A stretch of 64,000 nt of DNA from Opitutia bacterium (lineage in GTDB: Bacteria; Verrucomicrobiota; Verrucomicrobiia; Opitutales; Opitutaceae), in NCBI GenBank assembly GCA_016187925.1, contig JACPIS010000001.1, positions 62,001 to 126,000 on the forward strand. The letters are read 5' to 3'. A program made the position numbers and the translations under genes. The number at the start of each line of letters is the position of its first letter. The first letter of the stretch is position 1. Of this stretch, positions 1-7,340 are shown one piece after another. The notes beneath the pieces were generated by a model. The model saw nothing but the letters and a program-made list of their open reading frames with translations, did no database searches and had not been told where the DNA came from.

Positions 1-843
1 CTCGAATCCGTCCGGTCCCCACGTGGCGCGGGCGCCGAGGCCGACGATCCACTGCGTCTTGGAGTTGAGAGTGATTTTCCTGGGCACGAACCACAGCAGG
101 CTGGGGCGCACGGTGAAGATATTTTGCGCATCGCGCCCGATCAGGGCGGTCGTCGTGTAGGTGGATTCGAGCGTCCACTTGACCTGGCCGAGGTCGTAGA
201 TGCCGCCGGTGGTGAGCGAGAGCGAATCGCTGCGCGGGGTGTTGGCGCCGACACTGCCGTGCACAAAGGAGGTCTCGACGAGGTCCGCGCTCAAGCCGCC
301 GAACAGCGTGACCTTGGGGTGGGCGGACAGGCGGTGCTCGACGACCGTGTAGGGAATGTAGTGGTTGCGTCCGTCGGTCAGGTCGGCGGGCGGCGAGCCG
401 ACGGGGTAATCGACATTGAAGCCGATGCTCGTCTTGTAGTCGGTCCGCGGCCAGTCGGGGAAAAGATATTTCACGCCGCCGTGCAGCTGGCCGATGCCGT
501 AGACGTGGTCGTCGCCGCCGCTCTTCAGGCCATGCGTGCCGTAGGTGGAGGCCTCGACATTGAAGCCCAGCCGGTCGTCGACCGCCCACGTCACGCCGAC
601 GGGGACGCGCAGATAGTGGCGGTGCAGCAGGTCGCCGAAGCGGGGGTTGATGTGCAGGCTGAACGTGCCCGGTGGGTCGAGGCGTGGCAGCTCCACGTCG
701 AAGATGCCGCGGATGCGCGTGAACAGTGTGGCCGGCGTGGCGACGTGCTTGATCTCGGTCTTCTCGGTCGGAACGGTGGTCTGGGCGGATGCGGCCGTTG
801 CCAGGACAAGGGCGGCGAGAAGAAAAAGGAGACGGGGCGGCAT
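1..843 (-). CDS. outer-membrane beta-barrel-type protein, C-terminus beyond window
   Basis: The reading frame starts at an ATG at 843 and stays open to the first base of the window, so about 281 residues are visible and the C-terminus is missing. The first 21 residues form a classic Sec signal peptide (MPPR, a hydrophobic Leu/Ala run, then ASAQ). The rest is a series of short alternating segments rich in Tyr, Val, Gly and Arg, such as LGFNVEAST and YKTSIGFNVDYP, typical of antiparallel beta strands of an outer-membrane barrel. No specific family was recognised, so transport or structural function is open. It begins 11 bases after the NusG paralogue stop and is probably the last gene seen of the Nif3-AroQ-NusG run. 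The 124-1020 plus-strand frame over it is a shadow. Confidence 0.75.
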   Translation of the reverse strand, partial: MPPRLLFLLAALVLATAASAQTTVPTEKTEIKHVATPATLFTRIRGIFDVELPRLDPPGTFSLHINPRFGDLLHRHYLRVPVGVTWAVDDRLGFNVEASTYGTHGLKSGGDDHVYGIGQLHGGVKYLFPDWPRTDYKTSIGFNVDYPVGSPPADLTDGRNHYIPYTVVEHRLSAHPKVTLFGGLSADLVETSFVHGSVGANTPRSDSLSLTTGGIYDLGQVKWTLESTYTTTALIGRDAQNIFTVRPSLLWFVPRKITLNSKTQWIVGLGARATWGPDGFE

Positions 844-853
844 CGTGTGTGGG

Positions 854-1366
854 TCAGGGCAGCGGCTGCAGGGATTCGAGCGGCAGGCGCACCAGCAGGC
901 CCTGCTGCAGCACGTCGACAGACACGACGATTCCCCTCGGGTTCGCCGGATCGTCGACAAAACCTTCCAGCCCGTGCAGCGGTCCGCCGGAGACGCGCAC
1001 GCGCGTGCCCTTGCGGATGAGCGGGTGGAGCGCCGCCTCGTAGCCGGAGGCACACACGGCCTTCACGTCGCCCAATTGGGCAAGGAAGATGCTCTCGTTT
1101 TCGACCATCAGCGAGCGCACGAGCAGGTCCTGCTGGTAGATGCGGGTCTTTTTCTCCGGCGTGATCTGCGCGAAGACGTACCCGGGGAACAGCGGCTTGG
1201 TGAAAACCTTCTTCTGCGTGCCGTAGCGGCGGACGCTCTCGATCAGCGCGAGGTAGTGGTCGAACTTCTCGCGCACGAGCAGGTCGGCGAACTTCTTTTC
1301 GCAACGCGGCTTGGTATGGCAGACGAACCAGCGCGGCCCGTCGAAATCGGGGAGGTGCTGGGCCAT
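854..1366 (-). CDS. NusG-family transcription elongation factor (NusG paralogue, RfaH/LoaP-like)
   Basis: The 170-residue protein has the two NusG domains. The NGN domain spans about residues 10-110, opening with WFVCHTKPRCEKKFADLL and containing the FPGYVFAQI strand. A C-terminal KOW domain spans about 118-165, with RKGTRVRVSGGPLHGLEGFV. NusG proteins bind the RNA polymerase clamp and modulate pausing or termination. The essential nusG normally sits in the secE-nusG-rplK cluster; this copy sits between aroQ and an outer-membrane protein gene, so I infer a specialised paralogue of the RfaH/LoaP kind acting on a particular operon. It starts one base after the aroQ stop, so it is cotranscribed. 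Whether the downstream membrane protein operon is its target is unknown. Confidence 0.88.
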   Translation of the reverse strand: MAQHLPDFDGPRWFVCHTKPRCEKKFADLLVREKFDHYLALIESVRRYGTQKKVFTKPLFPGYVFAQITPEKKTRIYQQDLLVRSLMVENESIFLAQLGDVKAVCASGYEAALHPLIRKGTRVRVSGGPLHGLEGFVDDPANPRGIVVSVDVLQQGLLVRLPLESLQPLP

Positions 1367-1367
1367 G

Positions 1368-1889
1368 TCAACCGCGGGTCGGGACTCGCAAGGCGCGCGG
1401 CGCGGGTAGGGCGGAGCGGCCCGCTCCGCCGCGGCGCACCGGGCCGGTGCGCCCTGCCTCGGTCACGAGCAGGCGCAGCGCTTCGATGTAGCCCGGGAAA
1501 CCTTGGCCGCTGATCAGGGCGACGCATGCGGCGGCCGTGTACGAGTGGCGGCGGAATTTCTCGCGCTTCCTGATGTCCGAGATGTGCACCTCGACGGCCG
1601 GCAGCGGGGCGACGCTCTTCAGCGCATCGTGCAGCGCGATGCTCGTGTGCGTGTAGGCGCCGAAGTTGACGATGTAGCCCGCGATGCCCGCGTCGGCCAG
1701 AGCATGGATGCGGTCGATCAGCGCACCCTCGTGGCTGGACTGGAAGAACACGACGCCGACGCCGAGCCGCCGCGCTTCGGCGCGGATGAGTTTTTCGAGG
1801 TCCTTGAGCGTGGCCGTGCCGTAGATGTGCGGCTCGCGTTTGCCGAGGCGGTTGAGATTCGGGCCGTGGAGGATGGCGAATTTTTTCAC
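1368..1889 (-). CDS. aroQ: type II 3-dehydroquinate dehydratase with unusual C-terminal tail
   Basis: AroQ converts 3-dehydroquinate to 3-dehydroshikimate in the cytoplasmic shikimate pathway. Family motifs are clear: GPNLNRLGKREPHIYG (residues 9-24, with the lid Arg and catalytic Tyr), FQSSHEG (49-55), NFGAYTHTSIAL (75-86), VEVHISDI and the RRHSYTAA segment with the catalytic His near 115. The start is a GTG, followed directly by the strongly conserved N-terminus. The family usually ends near residue 145-150. Here about 27 extra residues rich in Arg, Gly, Ala and Pro follow, and residues 146-160 are encoded by two perfect palindromes at 1410-1453. The tail therefore looks like a read-through of inserted repeat DNA. 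The gene lies 19 bases after the Nif3 gene. Confidence 0.93.
   Translation of the reverse strand: MKKFAILHGPNLNRLGKREPHIYGTATLKDLEKLIRAEARRLGVGVVFFQSSHEGALIDRIHALADAGIAGYIVNFGAYTHTSIALHDALKSVAPLPAVEVHISDIRKREKFRRHSYTAAACVALISGQGFPGYIEALRLLVTEAGRTGPVRRGGAGRSALPAPRALRVPTRG
1410..1453. repeat. two tandem 21-base perfect palindromes inside the 3' end of aroQ
   Basis: Bases 1410-1430 (GGCGGAGCGG, centre C, CCGCTCCGCC) and 1433-1453 (GGCGCACCGG, centre G, CCGGTGCGCC) are each perfect palindromes with 10-base arms and a single-base centre, separated by two bases. They share one architecture but differ in arm sequence. Such hairpins are normal in intergenic repeats; here they lie in frame in the last part of aroQ and encode the low-complexity tail. 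Confidence 0.85.
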
Positions 1890-1908
1890 AGGGAAAGAGG
1901 GGCGGGTA

Positions 1909-2661
1909 TCAGAGCGGGTTCTCGGTTTCGATGAACACCCAAGGCAGGCGGAATTTCCGGGCCAGCTCGGCGGCCAGCGCCTTCACGCCGAGAGTCTCGG
2001 TGGCGTAATGGCCGCACAGGAAAACGTTCAGGTGGTGCTCCTGCGCGTAGTTGAACCACTCCTCGCGCACCTCGCCCGTGATGAGCGTGTCGATGCCGGT
2101 GGCGGGCAGCGCGGCGATGGCGCTGTTGCCCGAGCCGGTGCAGAACGCGACCTGCTTCGGCTGCGCGGAACCGAACTCGAGGGCGGTGACGCGCGGATAG
2201 AGTTCCTCCAGCCGGTTGCGCAGCTGGGAGCGCTTGTATTTCGACGGCGCGGTCCAGCCGATGAATTCGTCGTCGCGCGGCAGGAAACGACCCTTGGGCT
2301 TCAAGCCGAGCTGACGGGCAAGCAGGGCGTTGTTGCCCAGCTCCGCATGGGCATCGAGCGGCAGATGGGAGGAGTAGACGGCGCAATTGCCGCGGATGAG
2401 CGCGGCATGGCGCTCGTAGGCCGGGCCGGTGATCGGCTGCGCGCCGCCCCAGAACAGCCCGTGGTGCACGATGAGAAAATCCACGCCGCATTCGACCGCC
2501 TGCGCGAACGGCACCAGGCCCGCGTCGACCGCCGCGCCGATCTTCGTGACGCGCCCGTCGTTGGCGACCTGCAGGCCGTTGAGCGCGCCCGGGTAGTCCT
2601 GGAACGCGGAGCGCCGGGTGCGTTTGTCGCAGTAGTCGACGAGATGCTGGAGCAAAGCCAT
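1909..2661 (-). CDS. Nif3-like dinuclear metal centre protein (GTP cyclohydrolase 1 type 2 homologue)
   Basis: The 250-residue protein matches the Nif3/YbgI family of toroidal hexamers with a two-metal site in each subunit. The N-terminal half carries NGLQV (28-32) and the metal-binding IVHHGLFWGG (64-73), then SSHLPLDAH. The C-terminal half carries TGEVREEW and LCGHYATET, supplying the other metal ligands. The short bacterial form without the PII-like insert is present. Its molecular role is still unsettled in the family, although proposals include metal storage and hydrolase activity. It is the first gene of the minus-strand run leading into aroQ, and diverges from the dCMP deaminase gene. 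Confidence 0.9.
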   Translation of the reverse strand: MALLQHLVDYCDKRTRRSAFQDYPGALNGLQVANDGRVTKIGAAVDAGLVPFAQAVECGVDFLIVHHGLFWGGAQPITGPAYERHAALIRGNCAVYSSHLPLDAHAELGNNALLARQLGLKPKGRFLPRDDEFIGWTAPSKYKRSQLRNRLEELYPRVTALEFGSAQPKQVAFCTGSGNSAIAALPATGIDTLITGEVREEWFNYAQEHHLNVFLCGHYATETLGVKALAAELARKFRLPWVFIETENPL

Positions 2662-2744
2662 GGGCGCAGGTTGAGGGCCGGGCCCGCCGCGTGCAAGTCG
2701 CAGGTTCCACTTGCCACGCCGCCACGGTTCCCCAGCGTGAAGGC

Positions 2745-3221
2745 ATGGACGAGGCGAGAAAGAATCCCATCGACGTCATTGCGCAGGCCACCGACGCGTT
2801 TTCGCACCGCCCCAGCTGGGACGAGTATTTCATGGCCACGGCCAAGCTCATCGCCTCGCGCTCCAACTGCGAGCGGCTGAACGTCGGCTGCGTCATCGTC
2901 AGCGCGGGCGACCGCCGCAACCGCCTCGTCGCGGCCGGCTACAACGGCTTCCTGCCCGGCACGCCCCACGCCTCCCGCGTGCGCGACGGCCACGAGCAGG
3001 CGACCGTCCACGCCGAGCAGAACGCCATCGCCGATGCCGCCCGCCGCGGCTCGAGCGTCGACGGCTGCACGGCTTACGTGACCCATTTCCCGTGCATCAA
3101 TTGCGCCAAGATCCTCGCGGCGTCGGGCATTTCCGTCATCAAGTACCACGAGGACTACGCCAACGATCCGCTGGTCGCGCCGATCCTGAAGGACGCCGGC
3201 GTGACCATCATGCAACTGTAG
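2745..3221 (+). CDS. deoxycytidylate (dCMP) deaminase
   Basis: A zinc-dependent cytidine-deaminase-fold enzyme that converts dCMP to dUMP, feeding thymidylate synthesis. The zinc site is complete: His89-Ala-Glu91 in VHAEQN and PCINC with Cys117 and Cys120. RPSWDEYFMATAKLIASRSNC near the N-terminus and the NVGCVIV and GYNGF segments are typical of ComEB/dCMP deaminases. I chose the ATG at 2745 (158 residues) because the GAAGG just upstream can serve as ribosome binding site, and the earlier in-frame start at 2691 would add 18 unconserved residues overlapping the divergent promoter region. Confidence 0.93.
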   Translation: MDEARKNPIDVIAQATDAFSHRPSWDEYFMATAKLIASRSNCERLNVGCVIVSAGDRRNRLVAAGYNGFLPGTPHASRVRDGHEQATVHAEQNAIADAARRGSSVDGCTAYVTHFPCINCAKILAASGISVIKYHEDYANDPLVAPILKDAGVTIMQL

Positions 3222-3245
3222 CGCACGGACGCGGTCCCAGCCCTG

Positions 3246-3803
3246 ATGAAGGAGCGCGGTAAAACCAGAAAGACGCTCGCCGGCCAGCTCCTGCTGGCCC
3301 ATCCGACGTTGCGCGACGAAAACTTCCGCCGTGCGGTCATCCTGATGTCGGCCCACGACGCCGACGGCGCGATGGGCGTGGTGCTCAACCGGCCGTTGGG
3401 CCGGCCGCTGGGGGAGGTCAGCCCGGATTTCGCGCTGACGCCGCTGGCCGAGCTGCCGGTCTATCGCGGCGGGCCGGTCGAGACCGGCAAGCTCATCCTC
3501 GTCTCCTGGCAGATGAACGAGCAGGCGGGCGAGCTGCAGCTGAACTTCGGCCTCGAGCCGGAACGGGCGTTCGAGCTGTTCCGGACACCGGGGGTCACCT
3601 TGCGGGCGTTCATGGGATATTCCGGCTGGGGCAAGGGGCAGCTCGAAAACGAGCTGCGTCATAATACCTGGTTCACGGCGCCGCTGGAGCTCTACAACCT
3701 CGGGGCCGCCGACGGCCCGGCCCTCTGGCGGATGGTCCTCGGCTCGCTCGATCCCGAGTTGAAATTATTTGCCGACGAGCCCGAGGATCCGAGCCGGAAT
3801 TGA
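3246..3803 (+). CDS. YqgE/AlgH family protein (DUF179)
   Basis: The 185-residue protein has the YqgE/AlgH fold signatures: GQLLLAHPTLRDENFRRAVIL at residues 12-32, the GAMGVVLNRP motif near 41-50, YRGGPV, and FMGYSGWGKGQLENEL near 122-137. Members are found across bacteria, and the biochemical role is unknown, although AlgH was first reported as a regulator of alginate synthesis in Pseudomonas. It follows the dCMP deaminase by 24 bases and may share its transcript. Confidence 0.92.
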   Translation: MKERGKTRKTLAGQLLLAHPTLRDENFRRAVILMSAHDADGAMGVVLNRPLGRPLGEVSPDFALTPLAELPVYRGGPVETGKLILVSWQMNEQAGELQLNFGLEPERAFELFRTPGVTLRAFMGYSGWGKGQLENELRHNTWFTAPLELYNLGAADGPALWRMVLGSLDPELKLFADEPEDPSRN

Positions 3804-3880
3804 GCGACGGGGTGGGGCGGAAAATTGTCTCCGTTGGGGGAATCGGCCGAAATGCGCCTGTGACGCATGAATAATATTCA

Positions 3881-3897
3881 TTGGCATCGGCCCTGCT
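3881..3897 (+). promoter_or_regulatory. candidate sigma-54 (RpoN) -24/-12 promoter for amt-glnK
   Basis: TTGGCATCGGCCCTGCT contains GG (3883-3884) and GC (3895-3896) separated by exactly ten bases, the invariant spacing of sigma-54 promoters, and matches most of the YTGGCACG-N4-TTGCW consensus. The predicted start of transcription is near 3907, upstream of the ATG at 3933. A palindrome, TGAATA-A-TATTCA (3868-3880), and an ATGCG/CGCAT pair (3852-3868) lie directly upstream. Nitrogen control by NtrC and RpoN is the classic regulation of amt-glnK operons, which makes the match more credible. Confidence 0.5.
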
Positions 3898-3932
3898 GTT
3901 GCTGGGAGCTCATTCCCACACCCGTACTACCC

Positions 3933-5279
3933 ATGAAGATCCCCTGCAGAGTCCGCGGACTGGCTGTCTTGGCCGCCTGTCTCGCCCTTCCCAACGCCAT
4001 CCTGGCCCAGACTGCCGCTCTTCCCGCCACTCCGGTGGTGGATTCCGGCATCACGGCCTGGATGCTGGTCTCTACCACGCTCGTGCTCCTGATGGTGCCC
4101 GGGCTGGCCATCTTCTACGGCGGCTTGGTCCGGACCAAGAACGTGCTTGGGACGATGATGCACTCGTTCTCCGCCATGGCGGTGGTCGGTGTCATCTGGG
4201 CGGTGGTCGGCTACGCGCTGAGCTTCGGTCCCAACGTGCTCGGCGGCTTCATCGGCTGGAACAAGAGCTACTTCATGCTGCGCGGGCTGGATGAGTCGAT
4301 CCTGCCCGCCGGCGTCCCGGAATACGTGTTCGCCATGTTTCAGGGCAAGTTCGCCATCATCACGCCGGCGCTGATCGCCGGCGCCGTGGCCGAGCGGGTG
4401 AGTTTCAAGGGCTGGATCGCCTTCATCGCGCTCTGGGTTCTCTTTGTTTATGCGCCGCTCTGCCACTGGGTCTGGGCGAGCGACGGCTACTTCTTCAACC
4501 TCGGCGCGAAGGGCGCCATCGACTTCGCCGGCGGCACGGTCGTGCACATTTCGTCCGGCATCAGCGGTCTCGTACTCGCGCTCTTTCTCGGCCGCCGCTG
4601 GGGCTACCCCAAGCTCGCCACCTCGCCCAACAACCTGACCATGGTCCTGCTCGGCGCCGGTCTGCTCTGGGTCGGTTGGTTCGGCTTCAACGCCGGTTCG
4701 GCCATCGCCTCCAACCTCGACACCGCGCGCGCCCTCACCGTCACGCAGGTGGCCGCCGCCACCGGCGCGCTGACCTGGATGGTGATCGAAGGCTTCATCC
4801 ACGGCCGGGCCACGAGCCTCGGTCTCGCTTCGGGTATTCTCGCGGGCCTCGTCGCCATCACGCCGGCCGCCGGCGTCGTCGGCGTGCCCGGCGCCATCGC
4901 CCTGGGCGTCATCGCCGCCATCGGCTGCTACGGCATGATTTCCGTGAAGAACAAGTTCGGCTACGACGACTCGCTCGATGCGTTCGGCGTGCACGGCACG
5001 GGCGGCATCATCGGGGCCATCGGCCTGGTGTTCTTCATCCGCGATTCCTGGTGGGCCGACGCCGGCACCAAGATCGCGGGGTGGGGCATCCTCAACCAGC
5101 TCAAGGTGCAGCTGACGGCCGTCGGGGCGACCATCGCGTTCGCGGCGGTCATGACCCTGCTGCTCGGTTACCTCGTTGAAAAGACCGTCGGCTTCCGCCT
5201 CAATGAGATCGACGAGAAGAGCGGCATGGACCACGTGCTGCACGGCGAACGCGGCTACGGCCTGAACAACCTCAACTGA
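3933..5279 (+). CDS. amt: ammonium transporter (Amt family)
   Basis: An inner-membrane ammonium channel of 448 residues with the 11 hydrophobic helices of the Amt/Mep/Rh family. Visible signatures are VPGLAIFYGGLVRTKNVL, the AGGTVVHISSGISG segment bearing the first pore histidine, and DAFGVHGTGGIIG bearing the second. A cleavable signal peptide (MKIPCRVRGL, then a hydrophobic run ending ILAQ) precedes the mature protein, as in many Gram-negative Amt proteins. The ATG at 3933 is preferred over an in-frame ATG at 3867 because the signal peptide begins there and the earlier start would lie upstream of the candidate sigma-54 promoter. It is paired with glnK seven bases downstream, whose product should gate it. 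Confidence 0.95.
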   Translation: MKIPCRVRGLAVLAACLALPNAILAQTAALPATPVVDSGITAWMLVSTTLVLLMVPGLAIFYGGLVRTKNVLGTMMHSFSAMAVVGVIWAVVGYALSFGPNVLGGFIGWNKSYFMLRGLDESILPAGVPEYVFAMFQGKFAIITPALIAGAVAERVSFKGWIAFIALWVLFVYAPLCHWVWASDGYFFNLGAKGAIDFAGGTVVHISSGISGLVLALFLGRRWGYPKLATSPNNLTMVLLGAGLLWVGWFGFNAGSAIASNLDTARALTVTQVAAATGALTWMVIEGFIHGRATSLGLASGILAGLVAITPAAGVVGVPGAIALGVIAAIGCYGMISVKNKFGYDDSLDAFGVHGTGGIIGAIGLVFFIRDSWWADAGTKIAGWGILNQLKVQLTAVGATIAFAAVMTLLLGYLVEKTVGFRLNEIDEKSGMDHVLHGERGYGLNNLN

Positions 5280-5286
5280 TCCTCCC

Positions 5287-5631
5287 ATGAAGCTTATTAC
5301 TGCCATCATTCGCGAAGAGAAGCTCGACGAGGTGCGCCAGGCCCTCATCGACGCCGAGATCGAGCGCATCACCGTCACCCGCGTCAGCGGTCACGGTCAG
5401 CAGCAGGAGATCGAGGTCCACCGCGGCATCAAGATCATCCCGAACCTGATCCCGCGCGTCCAGATCGTCATCGCCTGCAACGAGGCCTTTGAGGACATCA
5501 CCGTCAACGCCATCCTCAAGACCGCCAAGACCGGCGAGCACGGCGAGGTCGGCGACGGCAAGATATTCATCCAGGACCTCAAGGAGTGCATCCGCATCCG
5601 CACGGGCGAGCGCGGCGGGCAGGCCATCTGA
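5287..5631 (+). CDS. glnK: P-II nitrogen regulatory protein lacking the T-loop tyrosine
   Basis: A 114-residue P-II signal protein that binds ATP/ADP and 2-oxoglutarate and should plug the adjacent Amt channel. The fold is clear: MKLITAIIREEKLDEV, the B-loop region TGEHGEVGDGKIFI and the C-terminal RIRTGERGGQAI. The T-loop (about residues 36-54) is atypical. GHGQQQEIEVHRGIKIIP is one residue shorter than Escherichia coli GlnB/GlnK, and His and Ile stand where Tyr46 and Tyr51 would be. The uridylylation or adenylylation site is therefore absent, and so is the Ser49 phosphorylated in cyanobacteria. Gln39 near the ligand site is kept. The amt-glnK order is the reverse of glnK-amtB in enterobacteria. 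Confidence 0.94.
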   Translation: MKLITAIIREEKLDEVRQALIDAEIERITVTRVSGHGQQQEIEVHRGIKIIPNLIPRVQIVIACNEAFEDITVNAILKTAKTGEHGEVGDGKIFIQDLKECIRIRTGERGGQAI

Positions 5632-5661
5632 TCGCGCGGCACGCGCCCGGTTAGCCCTTGC

Positions 5662-5697
5662 CGGGTCGGAGGTTGAACCCTCCGGCCCGTTTCTTTG
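5662..5697 (+). terminator. intrinsic terminator after glnK
   Basis: CGGGTCGGAGG (5662-5672) pairs with CCTCCGGCCCG (5679-5689) through 11 pairs with one T-G wobble and a TTGAAC loop, followed by a T-rich stretch. It lies 30 bases after the glnK stop. Confidence 0.75.
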
Positions 5698-5754
5698 CGT
5701 CATGGCGTGAGTCCGGCCGTCGCCGGGCATGGTCCCTGCTTTGAGGCGGGTGCT

Positions 5755-7065
5755 ATGCGTTTACCCTGTTTGCTGGCCGAAACGACGGCGGGCGCGGTTC
5801 CTCCCGCTCTGCTGCTGCCCTTCGTCGTGCTCCTGCTGCTCATCGCGGTGGTGCCGCTCGGACCCGATTGGCTTAAGCATTGGTGGGAGAAGTTCTATCC
5901 GTTCGTGGCCGTCGGACTGGGATTGATCCCCTCGCTGTATTATCTTTTTCGCATCCCGGCTGGGCATGTCGGAGTCACGCATACTCTGCTCGAGTATCTG
6001 TCGTTCATCTGCCTCATCGGCGCGCTCTTTGTCACCGCGGGCGGCATCCATATCCGCGTCAAGGGCGATGGCACGCCGTTCAACAACACGGTGTTTCTCG
6101 CGCTCGGGGCCGTTGTGGCCAACCTCATCGGCACCACCGGTGCCTCGATGCTGATGATCCGGCCGTGGATCCGGATGAACCACTACCGGTTCGGGCCGCA
6201 CCATGTCGTTTTCTTCATCTTCATTGTTTCGAATTGTGGCGGGGCACTCACGCCGATCGGCGATCCGCCGCTGTTCCTTGGCTATCTCAGTGGCGTGCCC
6301 TTCTTCTGGTTGTTCAGCCACGCCCTTCTGCCGTGGGTGACATGCAATACCCTCATCCTGGTGGTGTTCTATTTCTTCGACCGTTGGAACTACGCCGTGG
6401 TTGACTCCAGCCTGCCGCCGGAGAGCGGGCTCTCGCGTACGTGGGAGTTCGACGGCCTGCGCAACATCGTCTTCCTGCTCTTCATTATCGGCGCGGTCTT
6501 CCTGCCTGACCGGTTTTTCCTGCGCGAACTTGTCATGGTCGGTGCCGCGGCGCTGTCTTACCTGACGACGCCCGCCAGCATCCGTGAGGCGAACAACTTC
6601 AGCTTTGCCCCCGTCAAGGAGGTCGCGTGGCTCTTCATCGGCATCTTCCTGACGATGCGCCCCGCGCTGGACTATCTCGCCCTGCACGGCCAGCAGTTGG
6701 GTTTCGATCACCCGTTGCATTTCTATTTTGCGACCGGCTCGCTTTCCGCGGTGCTGGACAACGCGCCCACGTACATGAATTTCCTAAATCTGGCCCAGAC
6801 GAGCCTGCTGCCGGCCGGTGATGCCGTCGGTCCGCAGGGCGTGGCCAGTCTGCTGGCGCACCATCCGTCCTTCATCGTGACCGTCAGTCTCGGGGCAGTC
6901 TTCTTCGGGGCGATGACCTACATTGGCAACGGCCCCAACTTCATGGTCAAGAGCATCGCCGAGAACGCCGGCGTGCAGGCCCCGTCGTTCTTCGGCTACA
7001 TCCTGCGCTACAGCCTGCCCGTCCTGCTGCCCATCCTGATGCTGGTCGGGTGGATGTTCACCTGA
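5755..7065 (+). CDS. sodium:proton antiporter-like membrane protein (CitMHS/NhaD-type ion transporter)
   Basis: A polytopic protein of about 436 residues with at least ten hydrophobic segments. It belongs to the ion-transporter superfamily, as shown by GTTGASMLMIRPWIRMN, SNCGGALTPIGDPPLFLGYLSGVPFFW and, in the second repeat, NAPTYMNF and AMTYIGNGPNFMVK. The paired re-entrant NxGGxLTPIGDP and TYIGNGPN motifs are typical of this fold. Similar proteins are usually annotated as sodium:proton antiporters or putative citrate transporters; the substrate cannot be decided from sequence. The ATG at 5755 is chosen because 5695 would begin inside the terminator tail. It probably has its own promoter. 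Confidence 0.82.
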   Translation: MRLPCLLAETTAGAVPPALLLPFVVLLLLIAVVPLGPDWLKHWWEKFYPFVAVGLGLIPSLYYLFRIPAGHVGVTHTLLEYLSFICLIGALFVTAGGIHIRVKGDGTPFNNTVFLALGAVVANLIGTTGASMLMIRPWIRMNHYRFGPHHVVFFIFIVSNCGGALTPIGDPPLFLGYLSGVPFFWLFSHALLPWVTCNTLILVVFYFFDRWNYAVVDSSLPPESGLSRTWEFDGLRNIVFLLFIIGAVFLPDRFFLRELVMVGAAALSYLTTPASIREANNFSFAPVKEVAWLFIGIFLTMRPALDYLALHGQQLGFDHPLHFYFATGSLSAVLDNAPTYMNFLNLAQTSLLPAGDAVGPQGVASLLAHHPSFIVTVSLGAVFFGAMTYIGNGPNFMVKSIAENAGVQAPSFFGYILRYSLPVLLPILMLVGWMFT

Positions 7066-7127
7066 GCTGCGCGAGCCTCCGGGCGGGTGAAGGCAGGTCG
7101 TAGCCGCTTCGGCGGGCGTGATTTGGG

Positions 7128-7158
7128 TGCGAACCGGTCCGGTTGCATCTTTTCCTTT
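7128..7158 (+). terminator. probable intrinsic terminator after the antiporter gene
   Basis: TGCGAACC (7128-7135) pairs with GGTTGCA (7141-7147) with one bulged G and a short GGTCC loop, followed by TCTTTTCCTTT. The same stretch supplies TTGACA (7157-7162), a possible -35 for rpmJ, although no convincing -10 follows. Confidence 0.55.
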
Positions 7159-7195
7159 GACACTGCCGCGGCCGGCTCTCTTCTTTCGTGCCTTT

Positions 7196-7321
7196 ATGAA
7201 AGTCGTTTCCTCCATCAAATCCGCGAAGATGCGCCACCCCGACTGCCAGGTCGTCCGCCGCAAGGGCCGCATCTACGTCATCAACAAGACCGACCCGCGC
7301 TACAAGGCGCGCCAGGGCTGA
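7196..7321 (+). CDS. rpmJ: ribosomal protein L36, zinc-free (YkgO-type)
   Basis: A 41-residue L36 of the large ribosomal subunit. It is the form lacking the zinc-ribbon cysteines: [20 protein letters not shown] has only one Cys, where zinc-binding L36 has a CxxC pair and further metal ligands. It closely resembles the YkgO-type paralogue. The ATG at 7196 begins the conserved [11 protein letters not shown]. It is followed 19 bases later by the zinc-free L31, the same pairing as E. coli ykgO-ykgM, although the order here is L36 then L31. In other bacteria this pair is often repressed by Zur; no recognisable Zur box was seen here. Confidence 0.95.
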   Translation: MKVVSSIKSAKMRHPDCQVVRRKGRIYVINKTDPRYKARQG

Positions 7322-7340
7322 TCCACACTTTTTGCCCGCC

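Noticed and set aside
7100-7196. Zur box before the zinc-free ribosomal protein genes
   Set aside because: No AT-rich inverted repeat of the Zur type is visible, and the TTGACA there lacks a good -10.
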